Assembly (NCBI GenBank): GCA_009761415.1
Contig: QUOL01000002.1
Span: forward strand, 2,480,001 to 2,544,000
Length of the DNA: 64,000 bases
From: Sarcomyxa edulis
Taxonomy: Eukaryota > Basidiomycota > Agaricomycetes > Agaricales > Mycenaceae
Direction of reading: 5' to 3'
The notes under the pieces were generated by a model. It saw nothing but the letters and a program-made list of their open reading frames with translations, did no database searches and was not told where the DNA came from. The position numbers and the translations under genes are program-made. This document shows, one piece after another, positions 11,239-21,081 of this stretch (positions are counted from its first letter, which is position 1; each line of letters opens with the position of its first letter).

Positions 11239-13243
11239 ATGGCCATCGACGGTCTGATTATTCTGGACAACACCGGGTCTGTCTTCTCTCATTCTTCGCA
11301 ATAGCATTAACATTAGCCTAATCTCCAACCCCCAACCCAATCCCAAAAGACGTCCCATCATTCAATCTGGATTTCGCTCCTCATCAACCGCATACCCTCT
11401 CCTGCACATCGACGCGTTCAACAGCGCCCACGTTAAAGCTACTCGAGCAGGGGATATCGACCCTGTTATATACGTACCAGCATATGATGCCGGATCTAGT
11501 GCATGTTGTTGTCATGTCGCATGCGGAGACATGAAGATCTTGTGTCCTGTCAGTGGAGATGGTGAGTACGAACCTGTCATCAATTCTATCGAAGAATTGC
11601 TGACCTCGAAAGTTAGTGGACCCACTGTTCGCGTTTGCATTTATACAGACGTTCATCGATATATTGTATGATTATTTCGGGACGGTCTCTGCGGCTACGC
11701 TGAAAGATAATTTCGATGTTGTATACCAAGTACGTCCTTCTCCCAGTTCAGTGCGACATGGGTACAGGTATTCATACAGCCTGCGGTACAGCTCCTCGAA
11801 GAAACCCTAGACTCAGGCGGTCATCCGCTAACCACATCCACCAATGCCCTCCGCGATATCGTCCTCCCTCCCACCCTACTCTCCAAAATCCTCTCCGTCG
11901 CAGGTGCCAACATGAACTCCCTGAATTCAAGCTCTAGTTCCGGCGGTGGTAGTGGTGGTGGCCCTTTCTCCTCCCCAATACCATGGCGTAAAGCTGGGCT
12001 GAGGTATAATCACAATGAAATATATTTCGATATGGTGGAGGAGCTCAAGGCTGTTGTGAACAAGTGCGTTCAATTTTTGTCTGTCATTCTGATTGAGCTT
12101 GGGATTGATGAGTTGTAACTTAGACATGGTACACCTCTTTCTAGTAACGTCTGGGGAAGGATCGATACGAATGCAAAGTTATCTGGTAATCATCCTCCCT
12201 ATTCTCGTGCGTCTCCAAACCGACCCTTTATTTCTATCGCGACAGGTACACCAGACTGTCTCTTAACATTCTCAAATCCACACGTCCTCGCTGATTGCGC
12301 GTTCCATCCTTGTGTACGGTTCGTGTTGCCACTTTCTCGTTACTAAGTTCACTGACACTCACGCGTACCCGAACAAAGTCTCCAACGGTGGAAACGCGAC
12401 AAGTCTCTCTCTTTCGTTCCCCCAGACGGCCGATTTGTTCTACTAGACTATCGTTACGCGTCTACAGCCACGCCCACCGCTCCTGGTCCTACTAATACTG
12501 CCCCTGGAGCACTAGCCATATCGAAAGACGTGGTGGCCATCCCATTCGTTATTAAAGCTGCAGTTGATATTGAGGACAACGGAGGTGGGCATTTTCCTCT
12601 CTGATACTTCGAAATGCAATATAATCTTTGCGTTTACAGGCTCGTTCGATCTAACACTTACCTCGCGGCTATCTACGCGTGCTATAGAGAATTTAGTAGT
12701 GGAGATGTACTTGGGTGAGGGAGCAGGGAACGTAAAGTGTGTCGTAGGCAGTGGAAGTGGTAGTGCGGGGCGAGGAGGGTTTGGGCACGCTAGCGGTGGC
12801 TTTGGCAATGCAAACGGTGTATTGGGACGAGGGTTGGGTGAAGTAACTGGAGGAGGGAACGGATCTTGGGGGTTTGATCTCAAGAAACGGGTATGTCCTT
12901 GATTTCTATCGGAGGGAGCGTCTTTCCGACAGGAAGCGTCTAATCTTTGCAGATCATGCGATGGGAGATCGCGAACGTGCCACCGTCCAGTAGTTGGACT
13001 CTACGCGGATCATTTTCTTCTTCGTGAGTAGATCTGTTCCTACCCGCTGCGCCAAGAGTCTTATATTTCTCATACAGAATATCTCCTCCACGTCCTTCGC
13101 ATGCTCTACAAATTCGGTTCGAGATACCTTCACACACTTTTTCAGCGCTCAAGGTCGATCAACTGAAAGTGACGGGCGAGGTGTATAAACCGTATAAGGG
13201 TGTTCGGGGCAGATCTGTTGGAGACGTGGAGTGGAGAGTGTGA
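11239..13243 (+). CDS. APM3: AP-3 adaptor complex mu subunit
   Basis: Medium chain of the AP-3 coat, which sorts cargo from Golgi or endosome to the vacuole and reads tyrosine-based signals. The spliced protein starts MAIDGLIILDNTGRPIIQSG (longin-like N-domain), continues FIDILYDYFGTVSAATLKDN, LLEETLDSGGHPLT and ALRDIVLPP, and then enters the mu-homology domain: IPWRKAGLRYNHNEIYFDMV, FHPCVRLQRWKRDKSLSFVP and PDGRFVLLDYRY. The C-terminus ends KVTGEVYKPYKGVRG...VEWRV. A Gly/Ser-rich loop inside the mu domain (near residues encoded at 12740-12860) is longer than usual. About seven short introns are present. The first joins NTG to RPIIQS with phase 2. Confidence 0.92.
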
Positions 13244-13344
13244 CTTGATGGTATGCCCGTCGAAGCACGAAATATGATTGTCTGACTTGCATAACAAGAT
13301 GGCAATGGAAATCGAAAGAATGAAATATAGGTATTCAAGGCAAA

Positions 13345-13758
13345 TTACAAGTTCATAAAGTACAAGTTCAAATGGAGCCCGGTGACGAAGGAAAGAAGTT
13401 GGGGATGATACTGGTATGAAGTCAGCATAGAGCGAAGGATGATGCTAAAAGTTCTTACGACTATTTGTTCATCTGGAGTCAAAGGATGCGCCGCGAACGG
13501 CCATAGTGGGTCTGGATGGGCGGAACACCTAAATAGATGATAAGATGATGAACCCTCGAGACTTGTTGCAGAAATACTCACCGAAATGGTGCGCGACCTC
13601 TTTCTAAATTTGACGGACGTAGGAGGGACAGACAACGCATTTGACCCATGAGATGAGGGCTCGCATGTGGACTCGTTGCAGATGATGCAAGTAGTGCGAC
13701 CCGGGCTAGAAGCAGTAGAGCCAGAAGATACCAAAGGTGATGAGGCTGTTTGGACCAT
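13345..13758 (-). CDS. Short hypothetical protein
   Basis: The open frame begins MVQTASSPLVSSGSTASSPG and contains two close cysteine pairs (TTCIICNESTCEP), then Ser-rich and basic sequence (KFRKRSRT). A GTGAGT donor follows RTIS, and a good acceptor (ATTTAG) lies about 50 nt on, so the protein may be spliced to a shorter form of about 75 residues rather than reading through to 137. I recognise no family. Its start faces the DUF3445 gene across a 450-bp shared upstream region. It may be a real small gene or a non-coding transcript. Confidence 0.4.
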   Translation of the reverse strand: MVQTASSPLVSSGSTASSPGRTTCIICNESTCEPSSHGSNALSVPPTSVKFRKRSRTISVSISATSLEGSSSYHLFRCSAHPDPLWPFAAHPLTPDEQIVVRTFSIILRSMLTSYQYHPQLLSFVTGLHLNLYFMNL

Positions 13759-14207
13759 GTCGTTATGATGGGATGTGGGGTTCTCGGTTAGAAAACATGT
13801 CGACTTATATAGCGTACGATGATATGAAAGGAGGATTGTCGCTCGGCAGGCGGGAGGTACGAATGTCTCGGAACTTGCAGTCGCACTTAGGGGGTGTCAC
13901 GGTCACACGCCACACAATAATAGGGGCTCTTCATAGGAGGTTGTTTGCTCCTATTAATAGCAGACGGCACTGTCCTCTTGTGACTTTCTCGTGACACCGT
14001 GACCGCAACACATCACGGGACTGTATCTCTTCTGGTTCTCGCCGTTCACCTCGCACGAGCTCGGGTATGCAGCGTGTAACTTATCTTATCAGCTATCATA
14101 AAAGAAGTTGTTCTCGCTATCATGGGGCTCCGTTTTGAATTCCGTCCTCGTCAAAAGCCTTCCTAGTCTCGCACGCAGACTTTACCCAACTTGAACCCAT
14201 CACTGGC
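13759..14207. promoter_or_regulatory. Divergent intergenic region with inverted repeats
   Basis: Lies between the starts of the short hypothetical gene and the DUF3445 gene. It holds two related dyad-like motifs, GTGTCACGGTCAC near 13893 and GTGACACCGTGACC near 13990, and a perfect 7-bp hairpin arm ATAGGAG/CTCCTAT at 13933-13939 and 13948-13954. These could be binding sites for a dimeric regulator; that is inference only. No coding signal was seen. Confidence 0.35.
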
Positions 14208-16302
14208 ATGGGCTCTCTTTCTACTTGGCTTTCGACCACACGATGCGCTCAGACTTTGAAAGCATGCGAGAATATCCTGCTTGGAAACCCTGTACTATCC
14301 TCCATAGTCATCGGAGCTTTGTTAACTGTGTTATTCGTGGTCCTCAACCCAAACTTTGCCAAAGAACCGGCGACCGTGAAACATACGGCTGACAGGATCC
14401 CTACTAGTAGCGTCGATCCCAACAAAGACCGCGAGAATGGCGGTACGCGATAGATTCCTATCTATATCAAGACAAGCAATTATAACCTTATTCCCACCTT
14501 AGAATGGACACCCGTTGAATTCACATACCCCACGATCCCAGCATGCACGCAGGAACTCTCCGAGATCAAGCCTATACCCTACAGACCATTCCGATGGGGA
14601 GATTATCATGTAACAATGGCTATACGCAACATGCCGTGGGAGGACTGGATCGAGGTTTGTCCTTTAACATATAACTCTCGAGATGAACATGGTATTGAAG
14701 AATATATCAATGTGGCAGCTAGATAATCAGTACGAAAGCTATCACCGAATCCGAGCCCACCGTATTCGTACGCGCGGATCGAAAGTCGTGCAGGTAATGC
14801 CTTCTAAACCGGGCATGGTCAAGTCCGGACATGATGCTGGTGTGTTTCTCTCTACTTTCGACAGTCACACTACACAGTCTGACGAACCCTACTTAGCCTT
14901 GGAACTCGTACAAGAGCTTGCAGAATATCTCTCTAGGCGGTATCCAACGACCTTCACTATCGTACGGCACTCTCGCTCTTCGAGACAGGCTCGAGGTACT
15001 CCCCTTGGTTGGGATGGGTTACCTCATATCAAGCAAATCACTATCGTCCCATTGAATGCCACATATGATATACCTGAAGACGACGCCGTGCGCGCGATGC
15101 AGATCTCTGCACTGTTGTACGTACGCGTCATTATTTCGAGTATACGACTTATTCTCAATCGACCGTCACGGTCTCATTCTTTGCAACTAGGATTCAAGAC
15201 GATCTAGCGTTGATGATTGAAGGTATCAAAGTCCCAGAATCTTCTGCACTTGAGTTGGAGAATCCTGACTGAATGCTCTGTCTCATTCAGGCGCGGATGG
15301 AAAATATTACTTTCAAGCAGGAGCTATCTGCGTAGCTGGTGAGAACATCATCCTCAGTCTCCCTTTTATTCAACAACAACTCACCGCCACCCTCCCCTCT
15401 TTAGGATTCTGGAGGATGGAAGACAAGATCGGTCTCCGAATGGAAGACATCCATATAAGAGGCAACGTCCCGCAATGTAAGCTCCGCCATCTATACTCAC
15501 AAAACACACTGACAATGACACCATTGACCAGACCGAGAGAAACTACACACAAGCCTCGAACGTTTCTTCAGACGAATGGCCGTGGATAAACCTGTTGTGA
15601 GGAATAACTATTTCATACAGATCGTCAAGCCCCAATCCTCTACCCCTTCCCCTTCCTCCACCCTTGCCCATCCAACTCCAGATGGGGAGGATGGATCAGG
15701 GAACATAAGAGACCTCGACCCCGAAGAGCTCGCATGGTCATATACGACCAACGGGTCGGAAGACGCGTACGTGCATGGGGAAGGACACGGACATCCCGAG
15801 GATGAGGCGCCGGTGGTGAGTGGGGAGACGTTGAGGTTGAGGAGTGAGAGGCAGAGTTTGAGGAGGTTAGCGTGTTTCCCTTCTTTCCTTGATCCTCATA
15901 AACAGTTTTGTGATGGGTGTTCATGCATCGATTTCTCAATTTCGTTGCCTACAGACTCCCGCGAACAGGTGCGATAGTATTCACGATCCGTACATACGTC
16001 ACACCCGTCGAAGCTCTAGGAAGGGAGAAGGGCGTTCCAGGGAGGTTCGCTAGTGCCGTGAGGAGTTGGCCTGATGATGTTAGAGCGTTAGTACCCATCC
16101 ATCTCTTTCTCTTTTCTCTTTTCTACTTTGCCGATAACTTACTTTCATTTTGCGCGTTTCTCTCCGCAGGTACAAGAGCGACGTCCACTACCGCGAGGAG
16201 CTGCTAGATTACCTGGATAAATGCCATGCGAAGCAAGTAGCAGAAGGTGTAGTGGTGGGGGATGAGGAGGTTTTGAAGAAGGCTACGGTATACCCGTTTT
16301 AG
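14208..16302 (+). CDS. DUF3445 protein, heme-dependent oxidative N-demethylase-like
   Basis: The start MGSLSTWLSTTRCAQTLKAC is followed by a hydrophobic helix (NPVLSSIVIGALLTVLFVVL) that probably anchors it in a membrane. The soluble part carries the DUF3445 blocks: PYRPFRWGDYHVTMAIRNMP, the core LVQELAEYLSRRYPTTF, a short exon pair IQDDLALMIEG/ADGKYYFQAGAICVAGFWRM, VPQYREKLHTSLERFF and LRRLPRTGAIVFTIRTYVTP. Family members are related to the alpha subunit of a bacterial heme-dependent dimethylamine oxidase; the fungal proteins have not been assigned a substrate as far as I know. At least eight introns were placed, including one joining LPRTGA after a degenerate tail of the previous exon. It ends KKATVYPF. 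I cannot tell whether heme ligands are retained. Confidence 0.8.
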
Positions 16303-17098
16303 AGAACTAGATTCTGAGTCTATTTGTGTAACATCTAAGGACATGTCGGAGGGAGGTGGGAGGTGGGAGAGGCGTTGTTCAGATACGATATAAGATATAT
16401 GCATGATACCGTTCTCGATCGGATTGGAGGTCAAAGTTGAGATATGAAGAAAGTCCATGTTCGTTTGCTCCCAGGAAGAAGACGGGGAGACGATTTTATC
16501 GGCACCAGTAGATTACATACCAAAGAAAGAAGAAGAACGAGAAAAGATGATGGCATAGTGTAAGTAAAAAGCAGCTACTTTATAATCCTGTAACATGAGA
16601 GGAGAGACAAACTAGATTGAGATGAAGACAAGACACAGGATAGGTTCGTGTATGCTAATGGGATGAGATGGGAGTGGTGAGTGGAGATGCATGTAGGTCT
16701 GTTGGGTTGATTGACCGAGACTGAGATATAACGGACGGAAAGAAAGGAAGGGAGGAAAGAGGAGGAAGAGGAAGGGAAGGGTGTTTACATTTTTCGTATT
16801 TCTTTTTGTACAATTCTTCTGCTTCTTTCTGCTTCTATCCCCAACGTGCGCGCGTTAATAAGTACACTGCGCGTGGGGTGTATGCGCCAGACAACGGAAT
16901 GGCTCCTTTTCGCAGTAGCGAGGGGACGGGAGGGGAGATGGGGTGGGAGTCCTAATAATAGTTACACGCGACGCGCCGAAACTCAAGGCCCTTGCGCAGC
17001 CCAGTTACCTCCTCGCGAAGCGCCCCCACTGCTAATCCCATCCAACTTACACGACAACGACATGGGATACGATCTCACTGGCTCTGACTGGGGATAAC
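16303..17098. other. Intergenic region between convergent genes
   Basis: Holds the 3' ends of the DUF3445 and bZIP genes. The strand shows runs of purines (GGAAG, GGAGAG) around 16740-16790 and a T-rich stretch after it. I see no gene here. Confidence 0.5.
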
Positions 17099-18760
17099 TC
17101 AATACCCATATCCAGTCCCTCTCCCCGTAACGCCCACGCCCACACCCACGCCCTGCCCCTGTCCCTGCCCACCTCCTCCTGAAGCCGCACCACCACCACC
17201 ACCAGCGCCGCCCCCACCCACTGCATTACTGCCATTCCCATTACCGTTCGTAGCGGGTACAGCGACGCCGTTCTTCGTCCCGATACTGACGTTCATGCTG
17301 ACAGGTTGACCGCCGGCACCGCCCTCTGCGCTACCACCTGCAGCACCGTTACCGCCACCTGTGACGACGGCGCCGCCGACGAGGGCGCTGAGTCGCGAGA
17401 TCTCCTCGCGGGAGGTGACGAGTGCGTGTGTGAGTCGTTCGTTTTCTTGGGTGAGGTATTCGACTTTGGCTTGGAGTTGTGCGAGCCAGGCTTTTTTGCG
17501 TTGACGGCATTTCAAGGCGGCTGTATATGTGGATGTGTTAGTACTGGGGTAAGTGAGGATCGTATGGGTACCTTGACGATTGCGTTCCAAGAAATTCCTC
17601 CGTTTCTCTTCTTCCGTCTCGGGTTTCTTTCCCCTCCTCCCTCCACCTCCGTTTCCGTTACTCGTGCCATTCATGTTATCATCGTCGTCTCCATCCCCCC
17701 CGTCATCGTCATCGTCACCCTCGCCCATATCGTCCGACATCGATACGCTGACACTGGCTTTCCGACCCCGCGATCGTTTGTTGTTTCCACCACCTCTCTG
17801 AGGCGGAGGCGGCTGTTGTTGTTGCTCAGTAACATCATACGACTTTCTCTTTGTCCCCCTCTTTCTATTATCATTGCCATTGCCATTACCGTTCCCGTTG
17901 CCATTGCCGTTCCCCACCCTCGCCTGCGCCTGAGCCTCTTCCCGCTTCGTAAGCTCCTGATGTGCTTGGGAGAGCAGAAAGAGGCCGTTGGCGGCTGTAG
18001 TAGCTGCACTGGATGCAGAAGCGAGGTACCCGCCCGCACCCATATTCTCCTGATTAGTATGTGAGTTTTGAAGCTGGGAGGGCTGTTGGGGGACGTGTTG
18101 TAGGTAAGGGTTATTACTGGTGTTGTTTGGGTTATTGAGGACGCTGGTTATAGCGCTGAGAGTGTTTGGGGTGATGGTAGCGGCGGTCGAGGAAGGGTTG
18201 CCGGAGTTGTTGTTCATGAGAGCGAGGAAGGCTGCTGTACCCGGGGAGGGAGGGAAGGCGACTGGACCACCTACGAGGGGGGTTAAACCTGTTCCGGGGG
18301 TTAGGCCTGTTCTGGGAGTGAGACCTGTTCTTGGGGTGAGGCCTGTACGGAAAGAAGCGGGGTCAAATTGGATGTGAGAGGATGGATCTGATGTTGTTGA
18401 GTTTGGTTGTGGGCCTGCTAGCATGGCAGGGCTCAGTGGACCTGCACGGAGAGAATTTGTGAGAGATGCAGAAGAGAAAGACCATGCATAAGAGGGGTCT
18501 GCTGGAGATGAGATTGAAGCGAGGGGTGGTAGGACAGGACGAGAGGGGGATGAAGATTTGAGTTTCTTGTCATTGTCGCGATTATGAGGAGAATTGTTGT
18601 TTTGAGGAGTTCGAACGTTTGATGAGGAGGAGAATGATTGTTCAAAGGGATTTGGTTCTAGATTAAAGTCTGAGCGAGTTTGTCTAGTGGAAGGAGGAGG
18701 AGGAGGAGGAGGATGTTGCTGAGAGTCTTGTGGAGAGTCCTTGTCTTGAGGAGATGGCAT
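17099..18760 (-). CDS. bZIP transcription factor, Atf1/CREB type
   Basis: A nuclear stress-type activator that should bind CRE-like sites as a dimer. The protein starts MPSPQDKDSPQDSQQHPPPP. An HRA-like block with FRTGLTP follows, here as four 6-residue repeats (TGLTPR, TGLTPR, TGLTPG, TGLTPL). After Asn/Gly- and acid-rich linkers comes the bZIP: KRRNFLERNRQ, spliced to AALKCRQRKKAWLAQLQAKV and the leucine heptads EYLTQENERLTHAL. NRQAALKCRQRKKAW is nearly identical to S. pombe Atf1. The C-terminus is Gly/Val-rich low complexity. The 51-nt intron (17521-17571) splits the basic region and has no stop in frame, so unspliced RNA stays open. GC content of the repeats is high. The start has a Pro run typical of these factors. 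Confidence 0.92.
   Translation of the reverse strand: MPSPQDKDSPQDSQQHPPPPPPPSTRQTRSDFNLEPNPFEQSFSSSSNVRTPQNNNSPHNRDNDKKLKSSSPSRPVLPPLASISSPADPSYAWSFSSASLTNSLRAGPLSPAMLAGPQPNSTTSDPSSHIQFDPASFRTGLTPRTGLTPRTGLTPGTGLTPLVGGPVAFPPSPGTAAFLALMNNNSGNPSSTAATITPNTLSAITSVLNNPNNTSNNPYLQHVPQQPSQLQNSHTNQENMGAGGYLASASSAATTAANGLFLLSQAHQELTKREEAQAQARVGNGNGNGNGNGNGNDNRKRGTKRKSYDVTEQQQQPPPPQRGGGNNKRSRGRKASVSVSMSDDMGEGDDDDDGGDGDDDDNMNGTSNGNGGGGRRGKKPETEEEKRRNFLERNRQGTHTILTYPSTNTSTYTAALKCRQRKKAWLAQLQAKVEYLTQENERLTHALVTSREEISRLSALVGGAVVTGGGNGAAGGSAEGGAGGQPVSMNVSIGTKNGVAVPATNGNGNGSNAVGGGGAGGGGGAASGGGGQGQGQGVGVGVGVTGRGTGYGY
17521..17571 (-). other. 51-nt stop-free intron in the bZIP basic region
   Basis: The donor is GTACCC, the branch-like sequence is TACTAAC, and the acceptor is TACAG. 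The length is a multiple of three and translates without a stop (17 codons) in the frame of the flanking exons. Splicing restores NRQ-AALKCR, the family consensus. Retention would insert residues between the invariant Asn and the rest of the DNA-contact helix. Confidence 0.85.
18279..18350 (-). repeat. Four 18-nt tandem repeats coding TGLTPR-like units
   Basis: Lies within the bZIP gene in the HRA-like region; the first copy is preceded by Phe-Arg as in FRTGLTP. Related factors normally have one such motif. The units differ at silent and Arg/Gly/Leu positions, so the expansion is not recent slippage alone. Confidence 0.75.
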
Positions 18761-18928
18761 TGACGGCTTTTGTACTGGGCCAAGGTGACTTTTTGTGGTG
18801 ACGACTACTAAATGGCAGGGACCGGTGACGACGTTGGGGGTGAAAATCGAATGACGATCTCAGTGACGAGTGACGTATGCTCTTATATCACGGACTTTCA
18901 ATTCAGTTCCCACGCTCAACACTCAAAA

Positions 18929-19057
18929 GTGCATACAGTCACTCTTGAGTGCATACAGTCACAGGCAAAGGACTTAGGTGCATACAGTCACAGTCAAGTC
19001 AAGAAGGTAGGTGCAGTCAAGTACAGGTAGGTAGGTGCACACAGAGTGCATACAGTC
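18929..19057 (+). repeat. Spaced GCATACAGTC repeats
   Basis: Four perfect copies of GCATACAGTC begin at 18931, 18951, 18980 and 19048. Partial copies (GGTGCAGTCA, GGTGCACACAG) and extra CAGTCA units lie between. Spacings are uneven (20, 29 and 68 nt), so this is not a simple microsatellite. It lies between the bZIP start and the agmatinase stop, close upstream of the bZIP gene. Possible roles are a regulator binding array for that gene or a decayed minisatellite. Confidence 0.7.
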
Positions 19058-19069
19058 AACTAGCCAGGC

Positions 19070-20758
19070 CTAGGTCTGATGCAGCAGATCCTTGGACTCG
19101 AATGGCCCTGCGTGGGGTGCAGGGGGCTCATCCAACTGCATCATAGTCAGGAAATCATGCACAATATCCGCAGCTGCAATCCCAGTAACATCAGCATGGT
19201 CATACGCAGGCGCTACCTCAACAATATCAGCACCACTGCCAACATCAACACACAATCAGTACACAGTCACACCGCAACAGGAGTGACGGCACTTACACGA
19301 AATTCAATCCAGACAATCCACGGATAATCCGCTTCACTTCTCTCGTAGTCCACCCACCTGCTTCAGGCGTACCAGCTGCAACACAGCCATCAATGCCAGT
19401 CACGTACTGATATATCAGAACTAAAAGCTTACTAGCTGGAGCTAATCCAGGATCTGCATGACGCCCATGTTAGTATCACACAACGTCATCACACTGTCTG
19501 TGCACGTACCAACAACATCAATATCAAGACTCAAATAAACAGGACTCGTCCCAATTCGCTGCCGAATCTTCTCAATCACCTTCGCGCTCCCGTAATCGTC
19601 GATATCCTCCGTGCTAATCACTTGGAACCCTACAAAGTCGTCGTGTTCAATGTCCCCAATCGACTGCATGGCATGTATGCGCGTCAGTGACATGCATTCA
19701 CAGTACAGGATGAAGAAAGGTACTTACACTCATCTTACAACGAATCCCAGCATGGATACTCGTATTCGTCATCAGATTCTCCTCTTTGGCTACAGCGAAG
19801 AAGGATCCGTGCGTGATCCGTCCAGGTTCTGTACCATGTGCTGGCCATGTGTCCTACAATCCATATCAAATTCAAGTTATCAACCCATTGCAGCTTTGGA
19901 AAACTCACCAAATGCGCATCAAAATGAATAACGGAGACTTGTCCGTAGACTTTGTTCAATGATCGTAAGATCGGGAGGACCTACACAATTCCTCATTAGC
20001 TCTGTCGTTTGCAAACTGAGGCGCAACTCACGATAGTGTGATCCCCACCCAAGGTGACAATCCTAGGATGCTCTTTTCCATCAATCGCCAACTCCTTCGT
20101 GCGAGACTTGTACGTCGACGAACCCGTCCCGCCCAGCACAGGACGGGCCAGTAAGGTAGAATAAGCAGCCTCCATCTGGTCTAGCGCTTTGGCGTTGTCA
20201 TACAGCGATAAGGGAACCTGCGGGATGTCAACATCAACATCGGAACCAGATAGTTGTAGCATTGTATTTATGCAATTCAGCACTCACATCCCCACAATCA
20301 ACCATCCCCGCCCCCAACTCATACGGACTAGCCCCCCACGGCAACGTATACCCCCTCCCACTCTGCCTCCTACTCCCCGACCGAATCCCAAACGGACCAA
20401 ACCGCGCTCCAGGTCGGTAAGACGTAGTAGTATCGAACGGGAACCCTAGGATCGCGATGTCGAAGGTGGGTACGGCGGTTTGCAGGCAGAGGTGGTAGGG
20501 GAGGTGGGAGAAGCTGAGGATACCGCTGTGGCCGGTGTCGGTTTGAGGTCCGTATTTTGAGGTCCAGGGTTCGGTGGATAGGTCGGGTGGGGTGGGGTGG
20601 TGGTGGGTGTGTGCGTGCGCGTGGGGGTGGGGGATGATGTTGGTGTTGGTGTTAGCGTCCGCATCGGTGTCAGGGTTAGTGAAGGCGACCTGCTCGTGTG
20701 GGTGTGCGTACACGGTAGCGAGCAGGGTAAGAGAGAGGGATGTTTGAAGGAACTTCAT
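19070..20758 (-). CDS. Agmatinase/arginase family ureohydrolase, secreted
   Basis: Hydrolyses agmatine or a related guanidino compound to urea and an amine with two Mn ions. The N-terminus MKFLQTSLSLTLLATVYAHP is a signal peptide, so the enzyme acts outside the cytosol. It is followed by a His-rich stretch (PHPHAHAHTHHHP). The catalytic core is complete after splicing: FDIAILGFPFDTTTSYRPGA, ARFGPFGIRSGSRRQSG, VTLGGDHTI, SVIHFDAHLDTW, HGSFFAVA, YLSLDIDVVDPGLAPATGTP and NFVGADIVEVAPAYDHADVT. The metal ligands in GGDH, DAHLD and DIDVVDP are all present. About eight introns of 50-60 nt occur. A Met three codons upstream is the alternative start. Substrate cannot be fixed from sequence. Confidence 0.92.
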
Positions 20759-21081
20759 GATACTCAATTCGAGTCGAAGCTCAACCAGGACGGGGACAAG
20801 ACTTTCCGTTCGTTAAATACTCGTACCAAGAAAATGCATGTTCTGATAAGCAGATAAGGACGTTTTAAAAAGTCTGCGGGCCGATATCTTCTTGATTGAT
20901 TTATAAACGAATCTGATTAGCTGCTGATAAGTTGATGATAACGTTGACGCTGTAGGACAACAAGCACATACACGTACCTGACGAGCCCAAAGTGAAGATC
21001 CCACTTCTTGACTCTTGAGCATGAGGAGGGAAACAAAAGAGAGAGAGCAAAAACGAAGACGGCGAGAACATGATCGTTTCA

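Noticed and set aside
17306..18064. 252-codon plus-strand frame opposite the bZIP gene
   Set aside because: It is the antisense shadow of the low-complexity bZIP coding sequence; no domain and no introns of its own.
18931..19057. Repeats as a CRISPR array
   Set aside because: Units are 10 nt and unevenly spaced, and the genome is eukaryotic.
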